Shown here: piece by piece, positions 50,977 to 59,733 of the stretch
Numbering within the stretch: the stretch's first letter is position 1
How the letters are laid out: every line of letters starts with the position of its first letter
NCBI RefSeq assembly: GCF_900111015.1
Contig: NZ_FOFS01000002.1
Span: forward strand, 1 to 64,000
Reading direction: 5' to 3'
DNA length: 64,000 nucleotides
Source of the DNA: Solimonas aquatica
GTDB taxonomy: Bacteria > Pseudomonadota > Gammaproteobacteria > Nevskiales > Nevskiaceae
Made by a program: the position numbers and the translations under genes
Notes under the pieces: generated by a model
What the model saw: the letters and a program-made list of their open reading frames with translations, nothing else
Told to the model about the DNA's origin: nothing
The model's database searches: none

Positions 50977-51870
50977 ATGTCTTATCAGTCGGTGTATCGC
51001 CCGGACCTGTTTGCCGGGCAGGTGGTGTTGATCACCGGGGGAGGCAGCGGCATCGGCCGATGTACCGCGCACGAGTTGGCCTCGCTCGGTGCGACGGTGG
51101 CCATCGCCGGTCGCGATGCTGAGAAGCTGGCGAAGGTCAAGGCGGAGATTGAAGCCGAAGGTGGACGGATCAGCACCCACATCTGCGATATCCGCGAAGA
51201 GGCGCAGGTTATCGCCATGGTCGATGAAGTGCTGGCCCAGCATGGGCGCATCGACGGGCTGGTGAACAATGCCGGCGGGCAGTATCGCCAGCCACTCAAG
51301 CAGATCAGCAGCAAGGGCTTTGAGGCGGTGGTGCGGCTCAATCTGTTTGGCGGCTTCATGGTGATGCGCGAGGTCTACAACCGCTGGATGGAGACGCATG
51401 GCGGCGCCATCGTCAACATCATCGCCGACATCTGGCATGGCTGGGCCAATTACGCGCATTCCGGCGCGGCGCGGGGCGGCATGCTCACGCTCAGTGAGAG
51501 CGCCGCTTCCGAATGGGCGCCATCTGGGGTGCGCGTGAACTGCGTGGCGCCTGGCGGTATCGCCAGCAGTGGCTTCGATACCTACGAGCCGGAAGCGCAG
51601 CGCGAGATTTTGAAATTTCCGCCCACCATTCCGCTGCAGCGTTACGGCAATGTCGCGGAGATGTCGGGCGCCATCGTGTTTCTGCTGTCGCCAGTGGCCT
51701 CGTACATCACCGGCAGCTGCATCCGCGTCGACGGTGGTGCGCCCAATGCCCGCTATTGCTGGAATCCGCCACAAGCGCATCAGCGTTCCCAGCCTTATGG
51801 CGGATTCGCGCTTGATGTCATGCCCAGGCTTCTGACGCAAGGGCCCAAGACGCAGTCTAGTCGCGGCTAA
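50977..51870 (+). CDS. SDR of the peroxisomal trans-2-enoyl-CoA reductase (PECR) type
   Basis: 297 residues. Cofactor loop TGGGSGIG, NNAGGQYRQP, and the active-site stretch NYAHSGAARGGMLTLSESAASEWA, which parallels the HSGAARAGV segment of PECR rather than the classical YxxxK. It likely reduces a 2-enoyl-CoA or a dienoyl-CoA with NADPH. The ATG follows ACAGGAG. It begins the plus-strand operon behind operator E. Confidence 0.8.
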   Translation: MSYQSVYRPDLFAGQVVLITGGGSGIGRCTAHELASLGATVAIAGRDAEKLAKVKAEIEAEGGRISTHICDIREEAQVIAMVDEVLAQHGRIDGLVNNAGGQYRQPLKQISSKGFEAVVRLNLFGGFMVMREVYNRWMETHGGAIVNIIADIWHGWANYAHSGAARGGMLTLSESAASEWAPSGVRVNCVAPGGIASSGFDTYEPEAQREILKFPPTIPLQRYGNVAEMSGAIVFLLSPVASYITGSCIRVDGGAPNARYCWNPPQAHQRSQPYGGFALDVMPRLLTQGPKTQSSRG

Positions 51871-51935
51871 GAAAAGCAGAACCATGGCCTGCGTGGTGGG
51901 CTTGCTGATTTCTGATAACACAAGAGGAGCGTTCC

Positions 51936-53381
51936 ATGACCGGCATCCCGGCCTCACGTCATCACTTCTATATCGGCGGCGAATGGGTTCAGCCCTCCAG
52001 CAGCCGCCGCTTTGAGCTGCGCAATGCCAGTACTGAGGAAGTGCTGGCTTCGGTGCCGGAAGCGCTGGAGGCCGACGTCGATCGTGCGGTCGCGGCGGCG
52101 CGTCGTGCCTTCGACGATCCCAGTGGCTGGGCTAGCTGGACGCCGGGGGCGCGCGCCGCAGCCATGAAGCGCTTCTCCGCAGCGCTGCAGCAGCGCGTCG
52201 CCGATGTGGCCAGCACCGTGAGCCAGCAGAACGGCATGCCGATCAGCCTGAGCAGCACCTTCGAAGGTGCGTTTCCGGTCGGCCTGCTCGACTACTACAC
52301 GCAGCTGGCCGAGGCCATGCCGGGCGACGAGCTGCGGCCCTCGCAGATGGGCCGCGAGACCGTCGTCAGCCGCCATCCGGTGGGCGTGGTGGCGGCCATC
52401 GTGCCCTGGAATTTTCCGGTGGTGCTGGCAATGAGCAAGATCGCGCCGGCCCTGGCGGCCGGCTGCACGCTGGTGATCAAGCCCTCGCCCGGCACGGTGC
52501 TCGACAGCTATCTGCTGGCCGAGGCTGCCGAGCAGGCGCAGCTGCCGCCGGGTGTGGTGAACTGGGTGGCGGCAGATCGAGAAGTGGGCGCCTATCTGGT
52601 GGCGCACCCGGGCGTGGACAAGGTGGCGTTCACCGGCTCCACGGCGGCCGGTCGTGCGATTGCGCGGCGCTGCGGCGAGTTGCTGCGCCCGGTGACGCTG
52701 GAGCTGGGCGGAAAATCGGCAGCCGTGATTCTGGACGATGCCGATCTCGATGTGCTGGCGCAGGCTCTGCCGATGGCGGCGATGCTCAACAATGGTCAGG
52801 CCTGCTTCAGTTGCACGCGGATTCTCGCGCCACGCAGCCGCTATGCACAGGTAGTGGACGCGGTGGCCTCGCTTGCTGCATCGCTGACCGTGGGCAATGC
52901 CTTGGATACCGCAACCCAGGTCGGGCCGATGGCTTCCGCGCAGCATCGCGAGCGGGTCGAGGCCTACATCGCCAAGGGCAAGACCGAGGCGCGCCTGGTG
53001 GCCGGCGGCAATCGCGTCAAGGGTCCGGGCTGGTTCGTGCAGCCGACGGTGTTTGCCGATGTCAGCAATCAGGCCTGCATCGCCCGCGAGGAAATCTTCG
53101 GGCCGGTGCTCTCGATCATTCCCTACGAGCACGAGGATCAGGCACTGCGGATCGCCAACGACACCGAGTACGGCCTCGGCGGTTCGGTGTGGAGCCGTGA
53201 TGCCGCGCGCGCCCGCGCGGTGGCGCAGCGCATCCAGACCGGCACGGTCGGCATCAATGGTTACATCCCGGCTATCGGCTCTCCGTTCGGCGGCATCAAG
53301 GCCAGCGGCATGGGTCGCGAGCTGGGACCCGAGGCGCTGTCGGCCTATCAGCAGCTCAAGTCCACCTATGTGATGAGCTAA
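51936..53381 (+). CDS. NAD(P)-dependent aldehyde dehydrogenase (second copy)
   Basis: 481 residues, clearly paralogous to the enzyme at 1910: Asn159 in VPWNFP, Glu256 in LELGGKS and the nucleophile Cys290 in NNGQACF; many blocks are shared (QNGMPISL, KPSPGTVLDSY, ASGMGRELGPE). The ATG follows AGAGGAG. It is 65 bp after the PECR-like gene. The two copies may act on different aldehydes or be expressed differently. Confidence 0.92.
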   Translation: MTGIPASRHHFYIGGEWVQPSSSRRFELRNASTEEVLASVPEALEADVDRAVAAARRAFDDPSGWASWTPGARAAAMKRFSAALQQRVADVASTVSQQNGMPISLSSTFEGAFPVGLLDYYTQLAEAMPGDELRPSQMGRETVVSRHPVGVVAAIVPWNFPVVLAMSKIAPALAAGCTLVIKPSPGTVLDSYLLAEAAEQAQLPPGVVNWVAADREVGAYLVAHPGVDKVAFTGSTAAGRAIARRCGELLRPVTLELGGKSAAVILDDADLDVLAQALPMAAMLNNGQACFSCTRILAPRSRYAQVVDAVASLAASLTVGNALDTATQVGPMASAQHRERVEAYIAKGKTEARLVAGGNRVKGPGWFVQPTVFADVSNQACIAREEIFGPVLSIIPYEHEDQALRIANDTEYGLGGSVWSRDAARARAVAQRIQTGTVGINGYIPAIGSPFGGIKASGMGRELGPEALSAYQQLKSTYVMS

Positions 53382-53452
53382 AAAGCCTCGCCAGCGCCGT
53401 TGCTGGCGGCGCCAAGTTTCACCGCTTTGCCGCACAAGAGGAGTGATGCAAG

Positions 53453-54226
53453 ATGAAAGATCAGCCTGCAACAGTCGATTACACACTGTGGAAGCTCATG
53501 GCCTGGACCGGTCCGGTGTTCTTTATCGGCTTCTTCTTTTTCTGGGGCGTGGTGGCAGACAACCTGCCGCCGATGGCGGCCTCGGCTTCGCCACAGGACA
53601 TGTGGCAGCACTACAAGGATCTGCGCCTGCCGATCACCCTCGGCATGTCGGTTTGCATGGTGCTGGCGTCCTGCTACATGAGCTTTGGCGCCGCCGTGTC
53701 GCGGGTCATGAAGCGCATCGAAGGCGCCGATGGCTGGTTGTCCAATCTGGAACTGATGGGCGCCACCATCACCTATTGCCCGATCGTCGTGGCCTGCGGC
53801 ATCTGGCTCTGCTGCGCGATCCAGATCGATCAGCTGACGCCGGAGATGGTGCAGTTCTGCTATCGCCTGGGCTGGATGATCATCGACCTGGCCTACATGG
53901 TGACCAGCTGGCAGATCCTGGCGGTGTCCATCGTGTTCCTGCGTGACCGTCGTGAGAAGAAGCTGGTGCCGGCCTGGGTGTGCTGGTGGGGCTTCGTCAC
54001 CGTCGCCTCCTTCTTCCCGGTGAGCCTGATTCCGTTCTTCACCTCCGGACCATTTGCTTTCCACGGCTTGTTCAATTTCTGGATCGCGTTCTTCACCTGG
54101 TACATCTGGATCGTGGCGATGTCGCTGTTCATCATCCGCGCGGTGGGTCGCCTGCAGATCGAGGAGCAGGGCGCGGCTCAGCCCTCGGTCGCACAGGATG
54201 CGAGCCGCTTGGCGGGCGTGCACTGA
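53453..54226 (+). CDS. Six-helix membrane protein, unknown
   Basis: 257 residues with about six hydrophobic helices (for example FFIGFFFFWGVV, ITYCPIVVACGIWLCCAI, LGWMIIDLAYMVTSWQIL, FWIAFFTWYIWIVAMSLFII). I do not recognise a family. It has good ribosome binding (AGAGGAG, nine bases from the ATG) and is followed by two genes for oxidase-type small subunits, so the three may form one membrane complex. A role in electron supply to the AlkB-like enzymes or in substrate transport is speculative. Confidence 0.7.
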   Translation: MKDQPATVDYTLWKLMAWTGPVFFIGFFFFWGVVADNLPPMAASASPQDMWQHYKDLRLPITLGMSVCMVLASCYMSFGAAVSRVMKRIEGADGWLSNLELMGATITYCPIVVACGIWLCCAIQIDQLTPEMVQFCYRLGWMIIDLAYMVTSWQILAVSIVFLRDRREKKLVPAWVCWWGFVTVASFFPVSLIPFFTSGPFAFHGLFNFWIAFFTWYIWIVAMSLFIIRAVGRLQIEEQGAAQPSVAQDASRLAGVH

Positions 54227-54240
54227 GCGCAGAACGCAAG

Positions 54241-54831
54241 ATGATGAAACGGGCCGCTGGATCGCCGGCGCGGTCCACGGCGTTCCACGGTGTCGAAGGC
54301 CTATGGGTATTTATCGTCGCCGACATGAGCTTCTTCGCTGTGCTGTTCGTTTCGTACCTGCTCGGCCTGGGCGACCAGGCCGAGCTGTTCGCGCGATCAC
54401 GGCAAAGTCTGGATAGCGATCTGGGTGGCTTCAACACCCTGGTGCTACTCAGCAGCTCCTGGTGCCTGCTCAAAGCCGTGCAGGCCGCACGCCTGAGGCC
54501 TGCACAGGCGGCGGTGGCGCGCTGGATTGCGGCGGCACTGGCGCTGGGGCTGCTGTTCTGCGTGGCCAAGGGCCTGGAGTACGCAGCCAAGATACGGCAG
54601 GGCATTACGCCGCTGAGCAATGATTTTTTCATGTACTACTTTGCGCTCACCGGTCTGCATCTTCTGCACGTGTTCGCCGGGCTGGTGGTGCTGACGCTGC
54701 TCTGGCGGATGGCGCGGCAGGGCAGCTTCAAGGACGGGCACTTGCTGGTCCTGGAAGGTGGCGCTGTTTACTGGCACATGGTGGACTTGCTGTGGATTCT
54801 GCTGTTTCCACTCCTGTATCTGATCCGATGA
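54241..54831 (+). CDS. Heme-copper oxidase subunit III-like protein (NorE type)
   Basis: 196 residues with five or so helices. The segments GLWVFIVADMSFFAVLFVSYL, HLLHVFAGLVVLTLL and GGAVYWHMVDLLWILLFPLLYL are hallmarks of cytochrome oxidase subunit III and NorE. No catalytic oxidase or NO reductase subunit is encoded in the window. The ATG at 54241 was chosen as the first start after the preceding gene; ATGATG leaves a one-codon doubt. Confidence 0.8.
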   Translation: MMKRAAGSPARSTAFHGVEGLWVFIVADMSFFAVLFVSYLLGLGDQAELFARSRQSLDSDLGGFNTLVLLSSSWCLLKAVQAARLRPAQAAVARWIAAALALGLLFCVAKGLEYAAKIRQGITPLSNDFFMYYFALTGLHLLHVFAGLVVLTLLWRMARQGSFKDGHLLVLEGGAVYWHMVDLLWILLFPLLYLIR

Positions 54832-55097
54832 CGCCGCAGCGCCAACCGCAAAGCTGGGGAACGCAGGTCTGGCTGCTGCTGATGCTGGCGACTGGCATCA
54901 GCACGTGGGGTTTGCCGAAGCAGGCGATGGCGCCGGCCATCGCCACTGCCGCGCTGCTGCTGATCGCCGCGTTCAAGGTCCGGCTGGTGCTGCTGCATTT
55001 CATGGAGCTGCGCGAGGCGCCCCGCCGGCTGCGATTGCTCTTCGAGGTCTGGCTGCTGCTGCTCACAGCCACGCTGCTGGTTCTGTACCTGCATTGA
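54828..55097 (+). CDS. Cytochrome c oxidase subunit IV-like small membrane protein (NorF type)
   Basis: 89 residues with three helices. The stretch FKVRLVLLHFMELREAPRRLR is typical of the subunit IV/NorF family. The ATG overlaps the stop of the NorE-like gene (4 bp). As with its neighbour, the partner catalytic subunits are not nearby. Confidence 0.75.
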   Translation: MTPQRQPQSWGTQVWLLLMLATGISTWGLPKQAMAPAIATAALLLIAAFKVRLVLLHFMELREAPRRLRLLFEVWLLLLTATLLVLYLH

Positions 55098-55125
55098 GGC
55101 TTTACCGGACACGTCATGCGCAGGC

Positions 55126-56010
55126 TCAAGGCAAGTCGCGCACTACGCGAAAGCCCAGGCCGTCGCTGGTGGCATTGCCATCGTCGGCATCGCGCGCGGC
55201 GGCGCGCATGCTGCGCGGATGATTGCCCCAGCCACCGCCACGGTTGACGTGCTTGCTGCAGTCACCGCCGCCGCCGGCATTCCAGGCGAGCGCTTGCGTT
55301 GGTGCCTCGGCATAGCTGTTGTGCCAGCAGTCTTCGACCCATTCCCAGACATTGCCCGCCATGTCGTACAGTCCCCAGGGATTCGCCTTGAAGCTGCCGA
55401 CCGGCGCGGTATAGGGAAAGCCGTCGTCACAGAACACATGCCAGCGCCACTGCGGATTGGCGCTGGCGCCGCGTAGATCCAGCACATTGGCGGAATCGCA
55501 GACCCATTCCGAGCCATCGCCCCAACTGTAGCGCGTCTGGCTGCCGGCACGCGCGGCGTATTCCCACTCCGCCTCGCTGGGCAGCCGATAGCGTCGGCCG
55601 CTGCGCCGGCTCAGCCATTGCACGTACTGCTGTGCGTCCGTCCAGCTGACGTTGATGACTGGACGTCTGCCGCGCCCCCAGCCGCGGTCGTCGGCGCGGC
55701 GCGCACAAGCGCCGGCGACCTGGCAGGCATCCCATTCATCGAAGGTCACCTCATACTTGCCGATGGCGAAGGCGGCGACGTTGACTTCATGTACCGGAAT
55801 CTCGTAGGGCGAGCCGGAATCCTCGCCCATCAACAAGCGTCCTGGCTTTAGAACGAGCAGTTCGGGTGAGTCAGGACAGTCCCGAAACGCTGTGCCGGCC
55901 CTTACCGTGATCGGGGCTCCCTCGCAAGCCGGCGTCGACTGCGTCTCGGCGCCTGGCGCGGCGCCGCACCAGGTCGCGGTCAGCAGCAATATCCGGGTCA
56001 GCGGTCTCAA
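55126..56010 (-). CDS. SUMF1/formylglycine-generating-enzyme-fold protein, exported
   Basis: 294 residues. A signal peptide (cut near GAA-PGAE) is followed by the SUMF1 fold: GRLLMGEDSGSPYEIPVHEVNV, KYEVTFDEWDAC, INVSWTDAQQYVQWLSRRSGRRYRLPSEAEWEYAARAG, YDMAGNVWEWVEDCW and RGGGWGN. The active-site Cys pair of true formylglycine-generating enzymes is not in the C-terminal strand, which reads RSMRAAARDADDG, so a different role is likely. It overlaps the DECR-like gene by 4 bp and is convergent with the NorF-like gene. Confidence 0.8.
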   Translation of the reverse strand: MRPLTRILLLTATWCGAAPGAETQSTPACEGAPITVRAGTAFRDCPDSPELLVLKPGRLLMGEDSGSPYEIPVHEVNVAAFAIGKYEVTFDEWDACQVAGACARRADDRGWGRGRRPVINVSWTDAQQYVQWLSRRSGRRYRLPSEAEWEYAARAGSQTRYSWGDGSEWVCDSANVLDLRGASANPQWRWHVFCDDGFPYTAPVGSFKANPWGLYDMAGNVWEWVEDCWHNSYAEAPTQALAWNAGGGGDCSKHVNRGGGWGNHPRSMRAAARDADDGNATSDGLGFRVVRDLP

Positions 56011-56900
56011 GCGGAGCGCTGCGACTTGGCGGCAGCGCTGGCCGCTTCGCTGCTCGCGCGGATCTTGCTCCAGGCTTCATTGCTCAGCTTGGTCAGACCG
56101 GAAAAGGTGGAGGGCGCCGCGAGGTGGTGGCCGCCATCGATGCAGATGGTCTCGCCGGTCAGATAGTCGCAGGCGTCACTGAGCAGCAGCAGCATCAGGT
56201 TGGCCAGTTCCGACACCTCACCATAGCGTCCCAGCGGTACTTCATCGGCCTGGGTGGCACCGATCTTGGCGTCCTCGGTGGGCGCCAGCATCTTCCAGGC
56301 GTAGTCGGTGGGGAACGGTCCGGGGGCCACGGCGTTGAGGCGGATACCGTAGCGCGCCCATTCAACAGCCAGCGACATGGTCATGGCATTGACTGCGGCC
56401 TTGGCCATGGCCGAAGGGACCACGAACGCAGATCCGGTCCAGATCCAAGTGACGAGCGTCGAGACCACAGAGCCTTTCAGGCCTTGCTCGATCCAGCGCT
56501 TGCCACAGGCTTGGGTGGTGAAAAAAGCCCCGTTCATCACGGTCGAGGTGATGGCTTCAAATCCCCTCGGACTGAGATCCTTGGTCGGCGCGATGAAGTT
56601 CGCGGCGGCATTGTTGATCAGGCCGGTGAGCGGGCCGTGCTCCTTCCATATCTGAGCGACGGCAGCGTCCACGAGCTCGGCTTTGCGGATGTCCACTGCC
56701 TGGTAGTGCGCCCGCTGCCCGTGCCTGGCGTTGATCTCCGCGCAGGCCTTCTCCAGTACCTCGCTGCGCCGGCCCCACAGATGCACCTCGGCGCCGTATG
56801 CGACCAGTACCTCGGCTACGCCCTTGCCCAGGCCTGTGCCGCCGCCAGTGATCAGAATTCGCTTGCCGGCCAAGGCGGACGCATCAAACAAGGCCATCAC
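56007..56900 (-). CDS. 2,4-dienoyl-CoA reductase-type SDR (DECR family)
   Basis: 297 residues. TGGGTGLG, NNAAANFIAPT, and the active region FVVPSAMAKAAVNAMTMSLAVEWARYG closely follow mammalian DECR (NNAAGNFI, FVVPSASAKAGV). It would reduce a conjugated dienoyl-CoA with NADPH, a useful step for unsaturated ring or isopropenyl intermediates. A second start codon is three bases downstream. Behind operator F and divergent from an acyl-CoA dehydrogenase. Confidence 0.85.
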   Translation of the reverse strand: MMALFDASALAGKRILITGGGTGLGKGVAEVLVAYGAEVHLWGRRSEVLEKACAEINARHGQRAHYQAVDIRKAELVDAAVAQIWKEHGPLTGLINNAAANFIAPTKDLSPRGFEAITSTVMNGAFFTTQACGKRWIEQGLKGSVVSTLVTWIWTGSAFVVPSAMAKAAVNAMTMSLAVEWARYGIRLNAVAPGPFPTDYAWKMLAPTEDAKIGATQADEVPLGRYGEVSELANLMLLLLSDACDYLTGETICIDGGHHLAAPSTFSGLTKLSNEAWSKIRASSEAASAAAKSQRSA

Positions 56901-56918
56901 AATCTCCCGTCTATAGTA

Positions 56919-56932
56919 GTATGGAACCTTAC
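56919..56932. promoter_or_regulatory. Operator site F
   Basis: GTATGG-AA-CCTTAC with one mismatch. It lies 18 bp before the DECR-like gene and 222 bp before the divergent acyl-CoA dehydrogenase. On the minus strand it is followed by TACTAT, a possible -10 box. Confidence 0.65.
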
Positions 56933-57153
56933 TTGATGGCGCGGTGGCCTTTCAAGTCAGATATCGCACCGCAGTCAGGCGCCGTCATCGCCAGCTTACG
57001 CCGGAGTTGCCGGCACAGAGTCTGGACGCGGCACTTCGATGTCTTTCAAATTTTGCCGGGGGAGCGGAAAAATGAATCTTGATGTGCGTGTGAAACCTGA
57101 GCTGGCTGTGCAGGGCGGCCTTGCTGCGTTCCGATCCAGGACGGGGTTGACTC

Positions 57154-58299
57154 ATGCTTAAGCCCCGCGCGGTCTATGGCCCTGAACACGAAATGTTCCG
57201 GGATGCGGTACGCGGGTTCATCCGCGCCGAGATCACGCCGCACTTCGAGCGCTGGGAGCGAGAAGGCATCGTGGATCGCAGTTACTGGCAGGCCGGTGGC
57301 CGCGCCGGTCTGCTCTGTCCGCAGGTGCCGGAGGCTTATGGCGGCCCGGGCGGCAGCTTCAAGTACAACTGCATCGTCGTCGAGGAAATCGGTTATGCCG
57401 GCTATGCCGGACCGATGACCGATTTCTCGGTGCACAGCGATGTCTGCGCCGGCTATCTGCTCAATGCCGGTACCGAGGAGCAGAAGCGCAAATGGCTGCC
57501 GCGGCTGGTCAGCGGCGAAACCGTCTGTGCCATTGCCATGACCGAGCCGGGCGCCGGGAGCGATCTGCAGGGCTTGCGCACGCGGGCGACGCGTGACGGC
57601 GATCGTCTGCGGGTCAATGGTGCCAAGACCTTCATCTCCAATGGCCAGCACTGCGATCTGGTGATTGTGGTGGCGCGTACTTCTGACGCGCCGGGCGCCA
57701 AGGGTATGAGCCTGGTGCTGGTGGAGGCGGACCGGCCTGGTTTTCGCCGTGGCCGCAATCTCCACAAGCTCGGCCACCTTTCTTCCGACACCTCGGAGCT
57801 GTTCTTCGACGATGTGGAGGTGCCGCTGAGTCATATCATGGGCGCTGAAGGCAGCGGCTTCGCCACCCTGATGAGCGAGTTGCCGCAGGAGCGCTTGATC
57901 ATCGCCTTCCAGTCCATGGCAGCGGCTCAGCGCGCGTTCGATGTTACCTGCGAGTACGTGCGCGGGCGCAAGGCCTTTGGCCAGCCGCTCGCCGACTTCC
58001 AGAACACCCGCTACAAGCTCGCCGACCTCAAGGCGGATCTGCAGGTCGGCTGGGCGTTTGCCGATCAATGCCTGGAACGGCATCTGCGTCACGAATTGAG
58101 CGCTCTGGATGCTTCGACCGCCAAGCTGTGGTGCACCGAAATGCACGGCCGCATGGTCGATCAGTGCCTGCAGTTCTTCGGCGGCTACGGATTCATGCGC
58201 GAATACGAAATCTGCCGGCTGTATGCCGATGCCCGGGTCCAGCGCATCTATGGCGGCACCTCGGAAATCATGCGTGAGCTGATCGCCCGAAATCTGTGA
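57154..58299 (+). CDS. Acyl-CoA dehydrogenase
   Basis: 381 residues. CAIAMTEPGAGSDLQGL is the flavin and substrate motif, LPQERLIIAFQSMAAAQRAF the middle, and QRIYGGTSEIMRELIARNL the C-terminus. It is closely similar to the next gene at 58412 (shared GPEHEMFRDAVRGFI-like start and IADFQNT-like block). It may desaturate the ring acyl-CoA, the step done by AliB or BadJ-type enzymes in cyclohexanecarboxylate degradation. Confidence 0.92.
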   Translation: MLKPRAVYGPEHEMFRDAVRGFIRAEITPHFERWEREGIVDRSYWQAGGRAGLLCPQVPEAYGGPGGSFKYNCIVVEEIGYAGYAGPMTDFSVHSDVCAGYLLNAGTEEQKRKWLPRLVSGETVCAIAMTEPGAGSDLQGLRTRATRDGDRLRVNGAKTFISNGQHCDLVIVVARTSDAPGAKGMSLVLVEADRPGFRRGRNLHKLGHLSSDTSELFFDDVEVPLSHIMGAEGSGFATLMSELPQERLIIAFQSMAAAQRAFDVTCEYVRGRKAFGQPLADFQNTRYKLADLKADLQVGWAFADQCLERHLRHELSALDASTAKLWCTEMHGRMVDQCLQFFGGYGFMREYEICRLYADARVQRIYGGTSEIMRELIARNL

Positions 58300-58366
58300 T
58301 TGGCGGCTACATTTTCGGCGATGTCGACAATGCGCGCGGTCGTGGACGGCCGTCTTTACATTTGTA

Positions 58367-58386
58367 GTAGGGAACCATACTATAAA
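58367..58386 (+). promoter_or_regulatory. Operator site G with TATAAA
   Basis: GTAGGG-AA-CCATAC (58367-58380), one mismatch, followed directly by TATAAA (58381-58386). It sits 25 bp before the ATG of the second acyl-CoA dehydrogenase and heads the last plus-strand operon of the window. Confidence 0.7.
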
Positions 58387-58411
58387 CCACGTCAACAAGA
58401 GGGAGAGCAAC

Positions 58412-59641
58412 ATGTTTGAACGGCGGCTGTTCCGGGAGGAGCACGAGATGTTCCGTGCTTCGGTCCGCAAGTTCATCGAAAAAGAGATCGCCCCGTATCA
58501 TCAGCAGTGGGAAAAGGACGGCATCGTTCCCCGCGAGCTATGGCTGAAGGCCGGCGCCGCCGGCATGCTTTGCTGCACAATTCCAGAGGAGTACGGCGGT
58601 CTGGGGCTGGATTATCTGTTTGATGTGATCGTCTTCGAAGAGATGGCGCGCAGCGGCTTCACGGCGCCGGGCTTCATGATCCATTGCGACCTGGTGGCCA
58701 CTTACATCAAGTCCTTTGGCAGCGAAGAGCAGAAAAAGTACTGGCTACCGAAAATGGTGTCCGGCGAGGCCATCGGCTCGCTGGGCATGACCGAGCCGCA
58801 TGCCGGCTCTGATCTGAAGAACATCAAGACCCGCGCCACGCGCAACGGCGATAGCTACATCATCGACGGCCAGAAGGTTTTCATTTCCAACGGCCAGCTC
58901 TGCGATGTGATCGTACTGGCCACCAAGACCGACAGCTCGCAAGGCGCGGCCGGCATCACCCTGTTCCTGGTCGACACCAGCCTGCCGGGCTTTGTGCGCG
59001 GCAAGAAACTGGACAAGCTGGGGCTCAAAGGGCAAGACACGTCTGAGTTGTTCTTCGAGAATCTGCGCGTACCGGCAAGTGCCATGCTAGGCACTGAGGG
59101 GCAGGGTTTTGCGCTGATGATGACCAAGCTGGCGCAAGAGCGCCTGGCGCAGGCGATCCGCTCCGCCGTGGTGGCGGAAACCGCAATCGACTGGACGGTG
59201 GAGTACACGCATAATCGCAAGGCTTTTGGTGGCACCATCGCCGACTTCCAGAATACTCAATTCAAGCTGGCCGAGCTCAAGACCGAAGCGGTCATCGGCC
59301 GAGTCTTCACCGACGCCTGCATCGAAAAATTCATGCGCGGTGAGCTTAGCGAAATCGATGCGGCAATGGCCAAGATGTGGCTTTCCAACCTGCACTGCAA
59401 GGTGGTCGACGAGTGTCTGCAGCTGTTCGGCGGCTGGGGCTATATGTGGGAATACCCGATTGCGCGGGCTTACGCCGACGCGCGCATCGTCAAGATCGCA
59501 GGCGGCTCCATCGAAGTGATGAAGCACATCATCGGTCGCTCGCTCTATCGTGAACTGGCCGGGCGCGAATCGGTCCGTCCGATTTCGTCCAGCAGGGACA
59601 AGGGTGAGGGTGACAAGCCCAAGGGTCGGGCAGCAGCCTGA
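58412..59641 (+). CDS. Acyl-CoA dehydrogenase with charged C-terminal tail
   Basis: 409 residues. GSLGMTEPHAGSDLKNI, KLDKLGLKGQDTSELFF, LAQERLAQAIRSAVVAE and IVKIAGGSIEVMKHIIGRSL are clear family motifs. A polar tail of about 25 residues (SSSRDKGEGDKPKGRA) extends past the usual end. The ATG follows GAGGGAGAG. It is first in an operon with monooxygenase copy 3, a crotonase, a CoA ligase and a thioesterase. Confidence 0.92.
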   Translation: MFERRLFREEHEMFRASVRKFIEKEIAPYHQQWEKDGIVPRELWLKAGAAGMLCCTIPEEYGGLGLDYLFDVIVFEEMARSGFTAPGFMIHCDLVATYIKSFGSEEQKKYWLPKMVSGEAIGSLGMTEPHAGSDLKNIKTRATRNGDSYIIDGQKVFISNGQLCDVIVLATKTDSSQGAAGITLFLVDTSLPGFVRGKKLDKLGLKGQDTSELFFENLRVPASAMLGTEGQGFALMMTKLAQERLAQAIRSAVVAETAIDWTVEYTHNRKAFGGTIADFQNTQFKLAELKTEAVIGRVFTDACIEKFMRGELSEIDAAMAKMWLSNLHCKVVDECLQLFGGWGYMWEYPIARAYADARIVKIAGGSIEVMKHIIGRSLYRELAGRESVRPISSSRDKGEGDKPKGRAAA

Positions 59642-59733
59642 GCGGTACCGGCGGCACATCCGATAGCAAGTCATCTCGCGCGAGCGCAGGCATCCGATGC
59701 GCGGGAACATAAAAACTGCCAGGAGGAGAGGTC

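Noticed and set aside
53391-53413. Terminator after the second aldehyde dehydrogenase
   Set aside because: The hairpin CGCCAGC/GCTGGCG is short and has no T run; the downstream gene follows in the same direction with a good ribosome binding site.
53453-54226. PmoC/AmoC-type copper monooxygenase subunit, because of six helices and similar length
   Set aside because: No recognisable PmoC motifs or copper ligands, and no pmoA or pmoB-like genes nearby.
55126-56010. True formylglycine-generating enzyme
   Set aside because: The active-site Cys pair is absent and no sulfatase gene is near.
56124-56936. 270-residue plus-strand frame opposite the DECR-like gene
   Set aside because: Shadow frame; the minus strand carries the SDR motifs.
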